A stretch of 64,000 nucleotides of DNA from Natrinema versiforme (GTDB lineage Archaea > Halobacteriota > Halobacteria > Halobacteriales > Natrialbaceae), in the NCBI RefSeq assembly GCF_005576615.1, contig NZ_CP040330.1, positions 1,116,001 through 1,180,000 on the forward strand, read 5' to 3'. How positions within the stretch are numbered: the stretch's first letter is position 1; each line of letters begins with the position of its first letter. The notes beneath the pieces were generated by a model, which saw only the letters and a program-made list of their open reading frames with translations, ran no database searches and was not told the DNA's origin. This document shows positions 51,652-60,114 of the stretch, piece after piece. Both the position numbers and the translations under genes were made by a program.

Positions 51652-52995
51652 TCACTCGTCGAGCAGTTCTCGTTCCACGTACTTCGTCGTGTGTTCGTTC
51701 GAAATGAACCCGTCGTCCTCGAGGAGCCGCCGGTGGAACGGGATCGTCGTCGGGACGCCCTCGATCGTCGTCTCGTCGAGCGTGCGTTTACTGCGGGCGA
51801 GCACCTCGTCTCTGTCCTGTCCGGTGACGATCAGTTTCGCGAACATCGAGTCGTAAAACGGGGCGATCGAGTCGCCCTCGTCGACGCCGTCGTCGACGCG
51901 AACGCCGATGCCCCGCGGCGGTTCGTACGTCGACAGCGTCCCCGGCAACGGCGTGAAATCGTTGTCGGGGTCCTCCGCGTTGATGCGGAACTCCATGGCG
52001 GCCCCGCGCGGGTCGACCTCGTCTTGGGAGAACGAGAGTTCCTCGCCGGCGGCGACCCGGAGCTGCCACGTGACCAGATCGATCCCGGTGAGTTCCTCGG
52101 TCACCGCGTGTTCGACCTGAATCCGCGCGTTGACTTCGATGAAGTAGAACTCGCCGCCCTCGTAGAGGAACTCGACGGTGCCGGCGTTGACGTAGTCGGC
52201 CGCCGCTGCCCCGCGGCAGGCGGCCTCCCAGAGTTCGGCGCGCGTGTCGTCGTCTAGCACCGGTGAGGGCGACTCCTCGAGGAGTTTCTGCTGGCGTCGC
52301 TGAATGCTGCAGTCGCGTTCGCCGAGGTGGCGCACGTTTCCGTGTTCGTCGCCGATGATCTGGACTTCGATGTGACGCGGGCTCTCGAGGAACTTCTCGA
52401 GGTAGACGTTCGGGTTGTCGAAGTACGCGTCGCCCTCGCGAATCGCTTCCTGGAGCTTCGAGTCGATCTGGGACGGTTCGTGGACGATCTTAAGCCCGCG
52501 GCCGCCGCCGCCGCCGTCGGCTTTGATCGCGACGGGATAGCCGTGTTCCTCGGCGAACGCCTCGACTTCGTCGGCGGACGTGACCGGATCGGTCGTTCCG
52601 GGCACGATGGGGACGTCCGCCGATTCCATGATCTTTCGGGCTTTCGTCTTCTCGCCGAAATCGGCCATCACGTCGCTCGGCGGGCCGATCCACGCGAACT
52701 CGCTTTCCTCGACGTTCGCGGCGAACGATTCGTTCTCGGCGAGGAACCCGTACCCCGGGTGAATCGCGTCGGCGTCGGCCGCCCGCGCCGCCTCGAGCAG
52801 CGCGTCCTGATTGAGATAGCTATCTTTCGCCTTCGAGCCGCCGATGTGGTAGGCCTCGTCGGCCATGCGGACGTGTTTGGCGTCCTCGTCGGCGTCGCTG
52901 TAGACGGCTATCGCGTCGATATCCAGGTCCGTACACGCCTGAATGATTCGAACGGCGATCTCTTCTCGGTTCGCGATCAGCACTCTTTCGAACAC
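51652..52995 (-). CDS. accC: biotin carboxylase (AccC type)
   Basis: A 447-residue biotin carboxylase. ATP-grasp motifs: [20 protein letters not shown] at the N-terminus, [14 protein letters not shown], the glycine-rich [17 protein letters not shown] (about 160-176), [20 protein letters not shown] and the catalytic [20 protein letters not shown] region (about 285-305; usually QVEHPVTE). It carboxylates the biotin of a carrier with ATP and bicarbonate. It begins at GTG 52995, with TATA box CTTTATCT at 53022-53029, and is convergent to the AHS1-AHS2-carrier-LamB genes. The only carrier and transferase subunits in the window are those neighbours. Confidence 0.9.
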   Translation of the reverse strand: MFERVLIANREEIAVRIIQACTDLDIDAIAVYSDADEDAKHVRMADEAYHIGGSKAKDSYLNQDALLEAARAADADAIHPGYGFLAENESFAANVEESEFAWIGPPSDVMADFGEKTKARKIMESADVPIVPGTTDPVTSADEVEAFAEEHGYPVAIKADGGGGGRGLKIVHEPSQIDSKLQEAIREGDAYFDNPNVYLEKFLESPRHIEVQIIGDEHGNVRHLGERDCSIQRRQQKLLEESPSPVLDDDTRAELWEAACRGAAAADYVNAGTVEFLYEGGEFYFIEVNARIQVEHAVTEELTGIDLVTWQLRVAAGEELSFSQDEVDPRGAAMEFRINAEDPDNDFTPLPGTLSTYEPPRGIGVRVDDGVDEGDSIAPFYDSMFAKLIVTGQDRDEVLARSKRTLDETTIEGVPTTIPFHRRLLEDDGFISNEHTTKYVERELLDE

Positions 52996-53021
52996 AGTGT
53001 CGTGATATGACTTCTATTTCC

Positions 53022-53062
53022 AGATAAAGCTAACTTACAATCGTGTATTGGACAGCGTCCAA
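53022..53062 (-). promoter_or_regulatory. accC promoter with TTGGACA palindrome
   Basis: The TATA element (AGATAAAG on the plus strand, 53022-53029) sits 27-34 bases from the accC GTG. TTGGACA-G-CGTCCAA (53048-53062), a nearly perfect 15-bp palindrome, lies just upstream of it. The same geometry occurs at 56768-56782 upstream of the APC permease. Confidence 0.5.
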
Positions 53063-53181
53063 CAGAAGCTGATTGTCCCGACTATCGACCTGTTCCGCCG
53101 AGAGCGAGGACCTGCCGTGAGTGCGGGAGGAACCGCGGTCGATCCGCACTCGGGCCGGTCCCGTTCGGCGCGGCTGCGGAC

Positions 53182-54516
53182 TCAGGCGACCGTCTCGAGG
53201 GCCGCCTCCAGTTCGTCGACGGCGTACTGGAGCTGGTCGCGGGAGATGGTCAGCGGCGGCTGGAAGCGCATGACGTTCTTGTAGTAGCCGCCGACGCCCA
53301 TCACGACGTTCGACTCCTCGCGGAGGGACTCGCTCACCGCGGACGCGAGGTCGCTGTCCGGTTTCGGCGCGACGTTCTGTGGCCCGGTCTCGCTCGGATC
53401 GACGAGTTCGACGCCGCGCATGAGCCCGAGGCCGCGGGTCTGCCCGACGACGTCGTACTCGTCCTCGAGGGTCTGGAGTTCGGACTCGAGCCACGCGCCC
53501 TGCTCGCTGGCGTTGTCGACGATCCCGTCCTGTAGTTCGTCGATCGTCGCGAGCGCGGCGGCACAAGCGACGGGGTTCCCGCCGAACGTCGAGAGGTGGT
53601 CGCCGGACTCGAAGGCGTCCGCGATCTCCGCGGAGGCGGTGAAGGCACCCAGCGGCAACCCGTTCGCGATGCCTTTCGCCTGCGTGAGGATGTCGGGTTC
53701 GACATCGAAGTGGCTGCTCGCGAACAGCTCCCCGGTCCGACCGTAGCCGGTCTGGACCTCGTCGGCGATGAGCAGTGCGCCGTGGTCGTGGGCGATCTCC
53801 TGGACCCGCTCGAGCCACCCCGCCGGCGGCACGATGATTCCGGCCTCGCCCATGACGGGTTCGACGACGACCGCCGCGAGGTCCCCGCTCGTGTGCGAGC
53901 CGATGATCCGCTCGAGTTCCTCGGCGCAGTCGGCATCGCACTGGTCGCCGTCACAGCGCGGACAGCGGTAGCCGTACGGCGGCGCGGTGTGGGCAACGTC
54001 GTTGAGCGTCGGGGCCATGCCCTGCTTGTAGGCCTTGTTCCCCGTCAGCGCCAGACTGCCGAGGGTACGGCCGTGAAAGCCCATCTCGAGGGCGATGACT
54101 TCCTTCGAGCCGGTGTACTTCCGCGCGAGTTTGACCGCGCCCTCCACGGCCTCGGTCCCGGAATTACAGAAGAAGCTCTTCTGCAGGTCGCCCGGCGTCA
54201 CGTCGGCGATCCGTTCGGCGAGGTCGGCGACCGGTTCGTTGGGGTGGACGTACGAACAGCCGTGGACGAACTCGTCGAGTTGGTCTTTCGCGGCGTCGAC
54301 GACGGCGTCGTTGTCGTGGCCGACGTTGACCACCGAAATCCCGGAGAAGACATCGAGGTACTCGTTGCCCTCGAAGTCCTCGAGCGTACAGCCCGAGGCC
54401 CGTTTGATCGGCACGTCGAGCGATTTCCAGATGGGCATCACGTGGTCGTCGTACGCCGACAGGACGGCCGCGTTCGACTCCCGGCCGGCGGACGAATCAG
54501 TTTGTTGTCCAGCCAT
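53182..54516 (-). CDS. class III aminotransferase (GABA/acetylornithine type)
   Basis: A 444-residue PLP aminotransferase. Motifs: LEDFEGNEYLDVFSGISVVN, FFCNSGTEAVEGAVKLARKY (about 113-132), GFHGRTLGSLALTGNKAYKQ, LLIADEVQTGYGRTGELFAS and the PLP lysine in DILTQAKGIANGLPLGAFTA. A CPRCDGDQCDADC stretch near 183-195 is an unusual cysteine insertion. Likely substrates are omega-amino acids such as 4-aminobutyrate or 5-aminovalerate. It is divergent from the Lrp-type regulator at 54720. Confidence 0.85.
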   Translation of the reverse strand: MAGQQTDSSAGRESNAAVLSAYDDHVMPIWKSLDVPIKRASGCTLEDFEGNEYLDVFSGISVVNVGHDNDAVVDAAKDQLDEFVHGCSYVHPNEPVADLAERIADVTPGDLQKSFFCNSGTEAVEGAVKLARKYTGSKEVIALEMGFHGRTLGSLALTGNKAYKQGMAPTLNDVAHTAPPYGYRCPRCDGDQCDADCAEELERIIGSHTSGDLAAVVVEPVMGEAGIIVPPAGWLERVQEIAHDHGALLIADEVQTGYGRTGELFASSHFDVEPDILTQAKGIANGLPLGAFTASAEIADAFESGDHLSTFGGNPVACAAALATIDELQDGIVDNASEQGAWLESELQTLEDEYDVVGQTRGLGLMRGVELVDPSETGPQNVAPKPDSDLASAVSESLREESNVVMGVGGYYKNVMRFQPPLTISRDQLQYAVDELEAALETVA

Positions 54517-54540
54517 TGCCTAAAGAGTCGAACTACATCC

Positions 54541-54550
54541 TAATAAAATA
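54541..54550 (-). promoter_or_regulatory. TATA box of the aminotransferase
   Basis: TATTTTATTA on the minus strand, 25-34 bases before the ATG at 54516, implies a leaderless message. The divergent Lrp-type gene has its own TTTATC (54693-54698) about 22-27 bases before its ATG at 54720. Confidence 0.5.
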
Positions 54551-54719
54551 TGTCTTTAGGAATTCTGTCCCATCTCTAAAACGCCGGCCCCGGATTCACT
54601 GATCGCTCGAGCGGCGCGACCGCTCGAGTCGCGGCGAACCCCCGAACTGCATCCAACGTTTCCCCGATCTCGCGACTCACGTTCGAATGTTGTTTATCCG
54701 TGTACTCCGTTTCGCGAGT

Positions 54720-55211
54720 ATGGACGAGCGAAACGTTCGCATTCTTCAGGCTATCGCGGAACTCGGAACGGGGAGTCCGGACGAGATTTCGGAGTACACC
54801 GACATCCCGAAGTCGACCGTTCACTATCGACTCACGAAACTCAAAGAGAGCGGCGTCGTGACAGACGATCTGTTCGACATCGACCTCGAGGAGTTCGGAC
54901 TCGAGATCACGGTGATCACGGAGGTCATCGCGGAGTACGAAGAGCAGTACCACGAGGAGGTCGGCGAGAAACTCGCCGCCATCGAGGGGGTCAATCAGGT
55001 GTACTTCACGATGGGCGACACCGATTTCGTCGTCATCGCCCACCTCTCGGGCCGCGAGATGGTCCACCGGCTCATCAGCGACTACGAGGCGATCGACGAG
55101 GTCGTCCGAACGAGTTCGCAGTTCGTCGTCGAAACGGTCAAAGACGAGTCCTACCCGCTGAACGACTTCGAACTGGACACGTTAGTCGAAACCGTCGCCG
55201 ACGACGAGTGA
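54720..55211 (+). CDS. Lrp/AsnC-family transcription regulator
   Basis: A 163-residue regulator. The N-terminal winged helix is MDERNVRILQAIAELGTGSP through DIPKSTVHYRLTKLKESGVV (residues 1-45). The C-terminal RAM/AsnC-ligand domain holds VITEVIAEYEEQYHEEVGEK, the VNQVYFTMGDTDFVVIAHLS core and REMVHRLISDYEAIDEV. Lrp proteins sense amino acids. Its position between a divergent aminotransferase and a convergent APC permease suggests that it controls them and the accC cluster, perhaps through the TTGGACA-type palindromes. Confidence 0.85.
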   Translation: MDERNVRILQAIAELGTGSPDEISEYTDIPKSTVHYRLTKLKESGVVTDDLFDIDLEEFGLEITVITEVIAEYEEQYHEEVGEKLAAIEGVNQVYFTMGDTDFVVIAHLSGREMVHRLISDYEAIDEVVRTSSQFVVETVKDESYPLNDFELDTLVETVADDE

Positions 55212-55289
55212 GGATACCGCCGTTTTCGCCGGGAAAGACGACCCGAAGTCGAGCGGCGATTCTCGTTCCCGCTGTCAACCCGCGAGTGA

Positions 55290-56687
55290 CTACTCGAGTT
55301 CGTCGAGTTCGAGATCCGCCAGCTCGAGGTCGGAATCGGTCGAGGAGGCGCCGTACAGGACCACGCCGAGCAGCGCCCAGAGGAGGACGATCGCCCACTC
55401 GTAGGGCCACACGAGCGCCGACGGGCCGCCGGGCAGGTAGAGGCCGATGAATCCGAGCGTCAGGACCAGCCCGGCCACTCCGAACGCGTACCCGAACGGG
55501 AGCTTCAGCGGCCGGTTCAGTTCGGGCTCGCGACGGCGCAACACCAGGAAGGAGACGGCCACGATGAACCACGCGACGACGAGACCGAGGCCGCTCGCGT
55601 TGACGATCCAGACCAGCATCTGTTCGCCGAACAGTGGGGCGAAGATCGAGAGACCGCCGATGAGGGCGATGGCCGTCGAGGGCGTATTGTACTCGGGGTG
55701 GAGCGTGTTGATCCGCCGCGGGATCATGCCGGAGTCGGCGAGCGCGAAGACGGCACGGCTGGCTCCGAGCAGGAAGGAGTTCCAACTCGTCAGGATGCCC
55801 GCGATACCGGCGAGTGCCATGATACGGCCGATCAGCTGACTGCTGAAGATCGCTTCCATGGCCGCGGCGGCCGGCAGCGGACTGTCGACGAGCGTGGAGC
55901 CGGGCATCGCCTGTCCGGACGCCCAGATGACCGCGATGTAAAACAGCGCGGCGAGCGTGACCGACGCCGGGATGAGTAGTCCGATGAGCCGGGGCGCGAC
56001 ATCTGCTTCCTCCGCGGATTGGGGGATAACGTCGAAGCCGACGAACATGAACGGCGTCATGATCGCGACCGTCGCCACGCCCGCCGTTCCGACGTCCGAC
56101 AGCGGCGGGTTCGGCTGCGACTGGCCGTTGAAGAGCGCGCCGATGACGAGCATGATCCCGGCCAGACCGATGACGAGTGCCAGTATCGTTTGGAACTGTG
56201 CTGCGGGTTTCACGCCGCGGTAGTTGAGCGCCGTCATCACGACCGCGCCGATCCCGCCGACGAGAATCCACGAGGCGTAGACCGGCTCGCCGGCCACCGT
56301 CCAGAGTTCGAGGACGTTGAAGCCGGGTACGATGTACGCCATCGCGGACGGTAGCGCCACGACCTCGAAGACGACGACGCCGACGTAGCCGAGGACGAGC
56401 GACCACGTACAGACGAACGACCAGAGCGGCCCGAGCGCCCGGAAGCTGTACACGTGCTCGCCGCCGACGAACGGCAGCGCGGAGGCGAGCTCGCCGTAGA
56501 TCAGGCCGACGATACAGACCATGATCGCGCCCGCGACGAAGCCGAGCACCGATCCGGCGACCCCCGCTTCGTCGATCCAGAAGCCGGTCTGGATAATCCA
56601 TCCCCACCCGATCATCGCGCCGAACGCGAGCACGAAGAGGTCTTTCTTCGTCAGTATCCGCTCGAAGTTGTTGCTATCTTCTACCAT
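55290..56687 (-). CDS. APC-family amino acid permease
   Basis: A 465-residue inner-membrane transporter with twelve predicted helices. Helix 1 has the APC pattern KDLFVLAFGAMIGWGWIIQT (GxxIGxG-like), with VGLIYGELASALPFVGGEHV in helix 2-3 and GILTSWNSFLLGASRAVFAL near the middle. It carries an amino acid or amine whose identity is not visible. The ATG at 56687 (MVEDSNNFERIL) is chosen. A TATA-like TTAAACTTAACA lies near 56713-56724. Confidence 0.8.
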   Translation of the reverse strand: MVEDSNNFERILTKKDLFVLAFGAMIGWGWIIQTGFWIDEAGVAGSVLGFVAGAIMVCIVGLIYGELASALPFVGGEHVYSFRALGPLWSFVCTWSLVLGYVGVVVFEVVALPSAMAYIVPGFNVLELWTVAGEPVYASWILVGGIGAVVMTALNYRGVKPAAQFQTILALVIGLAGIMLVIGALFNGQSQPNPPLSDVGTAGVATVAIMTPFMFVGFDVIPQSAEEADVAPRLIGLLIPASVTLAALFYIAVIWASGQAMPGSTLVDSPLPAAAAMEAIFSSQLIGRIMALAGIAGILTSWNSFLLGASRAVFALADSGMIPRRINTLHPEYNTPSTAIALIGGLSIFAPLFGEQMLVWIVNASGLGLVVAWFIVAVSFLVLRRREPELNRPLKLPFGYAFGVAGLVLTLGFIGLYLPGGPSALVWPYEWAIVLLWALLGVVLYGASSTDSDLELADLELDELE

Positions 56688-57085
56688 ACCACTCCCTGTC
56701 CAATACCGGGTGTTAAGTTTAACTAAATACAATCCATTGGGATCACGTTCCTGTTAGCTGTCTTTGGCCGGACATTGTCCAATATACGGAATTACTGACC
56801 GATCGAAACGACGGTACGCGAAGTGTTGCCGTCGATGAACCCGGAGTTACCCCAGTGGGCACCTCGAAGAGCCGCTGTTATGACTCGGTTTCGGACCCTG
56901 CCGGTCATCGAAACGACTGTCTACTCGGCGTAGCAGTTGTCTACTCCTCGAGTACGCTGCTCATATATAGGGCGGGGAATCCGGTACCTCAATTCGATGA
57001 CTAGTACTGTCAGACGACAGTCGTCGTCGCGGAACAGTCAGACGAACGATTCTACGGCAGCCACGGCCGGGTACGGAGCGTAACC
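56688..57085. promoter_or_regulatory. divergent region with palindrome, direct repeats and TATA box
   Basis: CCGGACA-T-TGTCCAA (56768-56782) matches the accC palindrome, and TGTCCAA recurs as a half site at 56697-56703. TGTCTACTC is repeated at 56918-56926 and 56938-56946, two helical turns apart, about 17 bases upstream of CATATATAG (56962-56970), the likely TATA box for the rightward ORFs. Confidence 0.45.
56997..57083 (+). CDS. possible 28-aa upstream ORF
   Basis: ATG at 56997, about 30 bases after the TATA box at 56962-56970, opens MTSTVRRQSSSRNSQTNDST and continues to TAA at 57081-57083, two bases before the next gene's ATG. The frames differ (+2). A leaderless start and a tight stop/start arrangement fit translational coupling to the surface-protein gene. 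It could also be a chance ORF in an untranslated leader. Confidence 0.3.
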   Translation: MTSTVRRQSSSRNSQTNDSTAATAGYGA

Positions 57086-58048
57086 ATGATCGGATTAGGA
57101 ACGCTTCGAGACCTGGTTCCGGGCAGCCGGCAGACGCTTCTCGCGCTCGGGTTCGGACTGGCCGTCATCGCGAGTCTCGTCGCGACGGGTGCTATGGGCG
57201 CGTCTGCGGCCGTCGGTCCCGATTCGAACGAGTCCGTCTCGGAGGAGGCGTACGTCGAGGCCGCGCCGGAGCCGGGCGATCCCTACTTCGAGGCGGCGGC
57301 CGACGACGGTAGTTGGATCAGCTACGAGAACCCGCGCGACGAGTATCGGAACCCGTATCTCGGCGACGGCTCCGGGAAAATCTGTGTTACACTGGTTAAC
57401 GAAAACGGCGACCCCGTCGTCGGTGAGTCGGTCCCCAACACGTCCGTGACGATTCCCACGAACGATGTCACGAGCTGGCACTCCAAGGCCGATCCGATGA
57501 CCGTCCAGTTCCCCATGACCGAGCACTACGACCGTCCGCTCGACGCCGACCAGTTCGGAACGAGCCCGGACATCGCACAGGGCGACGGCTACTTGGATTC
57601 CCACTGTATCGAGTTGCACGGCAATCCCGAGGACGCGACGATCGAGTACGGCGAAGCGCAGATCAGCGGCGAGAACGCCGATCGAATCGACGTCGCCGGA
57701 TACATTCAACAGATCCCCGAAGGCGACGGCTGGGATACCGACATCGACCCGCTAACCGCTGCGGAGTCCTACGAGGAAGCCGGCGGCGGCTGGACCTACG
57801 AACCCGGGGCCACGCACGGACAGGTCGACGTCATCCTGCAACTCGACGCACCGGCCGACGAACGGTTCGACCCCGACGGCTCGAGCGGCTCGGAGTCCGA
57901 AACGAACGAGACGAGCGACTCGACGAACGAGAACGACCAACAACCCGACGAGAGTGAGTCCGGCGAGAACGACGAAATGCCCGGGTTCGGCGTCCTTGCA
58001 GCCCTCGTCGCACTCTCGGTTGCCGTCCTCGCTCGATACCGCGGCTAA
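57086..58048 (+). CDS. PGF-CTERM surface protein
   Basis: A 320-residue exported protein. An N-terminal hydrophobic signal segment (ALGFGLAVIASLVATGAMGA) is followed by a folded domain of unknown function (KICVTLVNENGDPVVGESVP, HCIELHGNPEDATIEYGEAQ, with two cysteines). A Ser/Thr/Asn/Glu-rich linker, a likely glycosylated stalk (about residues 260-295), precedes MPGFGVLAALVALSVAVLAR and a basic YRG end, the PGF-CTERM sorting tail. Archaeosortase A would replace the tail with a lipid anchor. Function unknown. Confidence 0.8.
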   Translation: MIGLGTLRDLVPGSRQTLLALGFGLAVIASLVATGAMGASAAVGPDSNESVSEEAYVEAAPEPGDPYFEAAADDGSWISYENPRDEYRNPYLGDGSGKICVTLVNENGDPVVGESVPNTSVTIPTNDVTSWHSKADPMTVQFPMTEHYDRPLDADQFGTSPDIAQGDGYLDSHCIELHGNPEDATIEYGEAQISGENADRIDVAGYIQQIPEGDGWDTDIDPLTAAESYEEAGGGWTYEPGATHGQVDVILQLDAPADERFDPDGSSGSESETNETSDSTNENDQQPDESESGENDEMPGFGVLAALVALSVAVLARYRG

Positions 58049-58496
58049 TCCCGGCCCTCGAGCCGACGCTCACCCGACGCTCTTCGACCCGGGATATTCA
58101 CGGCACAGCCGCTCGAGCGGCGTCATGGACAGCTAACTCACATCGGTGAACCGAGACGAAAGACAGGGAACGGCTACGAGTTGTAGCCGGGAACCATGGA
58201 GCTCCTCGCACGTCGTGACGGGGCAAAGATCAGGTGGGGTATCCCACCGACAGACTGTCGTACCCCCGTCTATCAGATGATTCGAGCGGAACACAATAAT
58301 ACTGCTGGCCAATCGGTTCAAAACGCGACGAAAACGGACGACAGACGCCGGTGAATCGACCGATGTGTGCTATCAAACCACAGCAACGTCAGTCGTTCGA
58401 AGCGGAACGTCTCGATGTCCGGACTCTCGTGGACGCTGACTCGGAGCGCCGTTCGAACCAATTAGGTTTTGACGGTCGACGCGAGATACCCGACAA
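58049..58496. other. gene-free stretch with candidate structured RNA
   Basis: No convincing gene. A 52-codon frame at 58196-58354 is basic (MELLARRDGAKIRWGIPPTD), unlike haloarchaeal proteins. CGGCTAC/GTAGCCG (58171-58189) forms a 7-bp hairpin. GACGGGG (58217-58223) pairs with CCCCGTC (58264-58270) and encloses GGTGGG-GTAT-CCCACC (58233-58248) and CGAC-AGACT-GTCG (58248-58260), a possible three-way junction. Confidence 0.4.
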
Positions 58497-58724
58497 ATGA
58501 CGAACACGACCGACGCTGACGAGGACGCGCCGCGCGTTCCCGTCGTCTGTCCGGCCTGCGAGACGACCTCCCGCGTTCCGCTCTCCGACCTCGCAGACGC
58601 CATCGAACGACACAACGACCAGCTCCACGACGGCGACGACATCGCCGAAGTCGATCCCGACATCGCCGATCGTATCGCGGATCTCGCCGCCACCGATCTC
58701 GGTCTCCTCGAGGACGACGGCTGA
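58497..58724 (+). CDS. 75-aa acidic CxxC protein
   Basis: A 75-residue strongly acidic protein, MTNTTDADEDAPRVPVVCPA, with a single CPACE pair (about 18-22) and then a helical part: VPLSDLADAIERHNDQLHDG and DIADRIADLAATDLGLLEDD. It could be a zinc-dependent dimer or simply lack metal. Function unknown. Confidence 0.6.
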   Translation: MTNTTDADEDAPRVPVVCPACETTSRVPLSDLADAIERHNDQLHDGDDIAEVDPDIADRIADLAATDLGLLEDDG

Positions 58725-58743
58725 CTGGCCGCTCACCGACACA

Positions 58744-58875
58744 TTACCGGCCGAGATACTCGCGAAGTTTGCCGATGAGCGAGCGGGAGGACTGTTCAGT
58801 GCGATCTCGCTTGGTGACGATTCCGTCTTCGTCGGGCGCGTCGTCGAGTCGAACGTCGGGCCGTTTCGAATCCAT
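58744..58875 (-). CDS. possible 43-aa protein
   Basis: A 43-codon frame from ATG 58875: MDSKRPDVRLDDAPDEDGIV, then TKRDRTEQSSRSLIGKLREY and LGR. An acidic first half and an amphipathic basic second half are typical of haloarchaeal microproteins. It ends 20 bases from the convergent 75-aa gene. No family recognised. Confidence 0.4.
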   Translation of the reverse strand: MDSKRPDVRLDDAPDEDGIVTKRDRTEQSSRSLIGKLREYLGR

Positions 58876-59142
58876 ACCGGTCGGCTACGGCGATCGCTGG
58901 GACAAGTCTTGACCTTGCAATCGTCGCCCACCGACGGCCGGACGCCGATCGACCCGATCAGCTGTTCTCCGTCAAGCCGATGCCGTGAACGGGTCTCGGC
59001 CACGGGATTTCCGCCGATTCTCTCGAGTCGACGCCGTTTCGAAAATTCCGCCGATCTTCGACTCGAGAGCTTATATTTCGTCGCCTCCGACCGTTAGTTC
59101 AGTGAGAAGGCTTATGCTGGCATACTCGACTGTGTCCAGTAT

Positions 59143-59583
59143 ATGACGCGGAAGAACGCGACAGTCGACCACGACAGGAGCGGATTCGCGGCCGATGCAG
59201 ACGACCAGACGCCGTCGCCGAGCACCGTCGAACCGACCGCGACGGCGACGATCGCGGCAACGAGAACGGCGGCCATGGACGCCGGCGAGACCGAGGACTC
59301 CCTCCCGAACACGCTGACGATCATCGGACAGGGAACGCCCTCGAGTTTCGAGATTACCGTCGACGGCGAGATCGATCTGACCGACGACCCGCGGGACGCC
59401 GACGCGACCGTCGTGTCGGGGACCACGGTCGAGGGGACGATCGAGTCCGGAACGGTAACGTTCCAGTTCACCGGCGATCTGACCGACGTGACGTTCGTCG
59501 ACCGCGGAATTACGGGACAGGAACCGGCGACCACCCCGAACGTCCACGTCGATTACGACGCGCCCGACCAGCGGCAGTCGTAA
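59143..59583 (+). CDS. surface-protein-like beta domain without signal peptide
   Basis: A 146-residue protein. The first 45 residues are Thr/Ala-rich with no signal. The following part (LTIIGQGTPSSFEITVDGEI, DDPRDADATVVSGTTVEGTI, GTVTFQFTGDLTDVTFVDRG) matches a beta domain that recurs at the ends of haloarchaeal secreted proteins. A TATA-like TTATGC near 59112 is about 31 bases upstream of the ATG. It may be a duplicated domain or a truncated surface gene. Confidence 0.5.
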   Translation: MTRKNATVDHDRSGFAADADDQTPSPSTVEPTATATIAATRTAAMDAGETEDSLPNTLTIIGQGTPSSFEITVDGEIDLTDDPRDADATVVSGTTVEGTIESGTVTFQFTGDLTDVTFVDRGITGQEPATTPNVHVDYDAPDQRQS

Positions 59584-59636
59584 CCGACCGTTCTCACGGG
59601 ACAGTACGCTCGTCGCTCGAGCCCGGCGGCCGGCAG

Positions 59637-59643
59637 TATAAAC
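59637..59643 (+). promoter_or_regulatory. TATA box of the winged-helix gene
   Basis: TATAAAC lies 32-38 bases before the ATG at 59675, implying a leader of about ten bases. Confidence 0.5.
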
Positions 59644-59674
59644 ATACTCACGGGCGCGGACCGAACGACCCCGT

Positions 59675-60079
59675 ATGGACGAACGCACTCCCGACGCCGA
59701 CGCGGAGAGCGACACCGGTGTCGAGGCACATCCCGAGATACGGGTCGACGCGGACGACCATCTCGAGGGCGGAATCACCGTCGAGACGAAAGCCGGCGTC
59801 CCGATCTATGCCGACGCCGGCTCGGAAATCGACGCCAGATGGATGGAGGCCGTCGACGGCCGAATCCTCGAGTTCATGCAGGACGAAGACGCCTTCGAGC
59901 CGACCCAGATGGACGAGGAAGGGATCTGTCCGGCGAAGTACGCGGCCTATCGGTGTCGTGAACTGGCCAAGTACGGTCTCCTGAAGCGCCACATGCCCGG
60001 CTTGTACGAGGTCTCCGACGCGGGCGACCGCTATCTCGCGGGCGTGCTCGATCCGCGCGAACTCGAGCCCGACAGCTGA
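59675..60079 (+). CDS. PhiH1-repressor-like winged-helix protein
   Basis: A 134-residue protein. A charged N-terminal segment of about 55 residues precedes a compact winged helix: EIDARWMEAVDGRILEFMQD, PAKYAAYRCRELAKYGLLKR and GLYEVSDAGDRYLAGVLDPR. The latter arrangement is the haloarchaeal phiH1-repressor-like module used in small transcription regulators. Targets unknown. Confidence 0.65.
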   Translation: MDERTPDADAESDTGVEAHPEIRVDADDHLEGGITVETKAGVPIYADAGSEIDARWMEAVDGRILEFMQDEDAFEPTQMDEEGICPAKYAAYRCRELAKYGLLKRHMPGLYEVSDAGDRYLAGVLDPRELEPDS

Positions 60080-60114
60080 GCCCGGAAAGGCGCGACCGAG
60101 AGTTAGGGTTCGCA

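Noticed and set aside
58196-58354. 52-codon frame in the gene-free stretch
   Set aside because: Translation is basic, not acidic as expected here. No promoter or conserved motif is seen, and the underlying DNA is better explained by palindromes.
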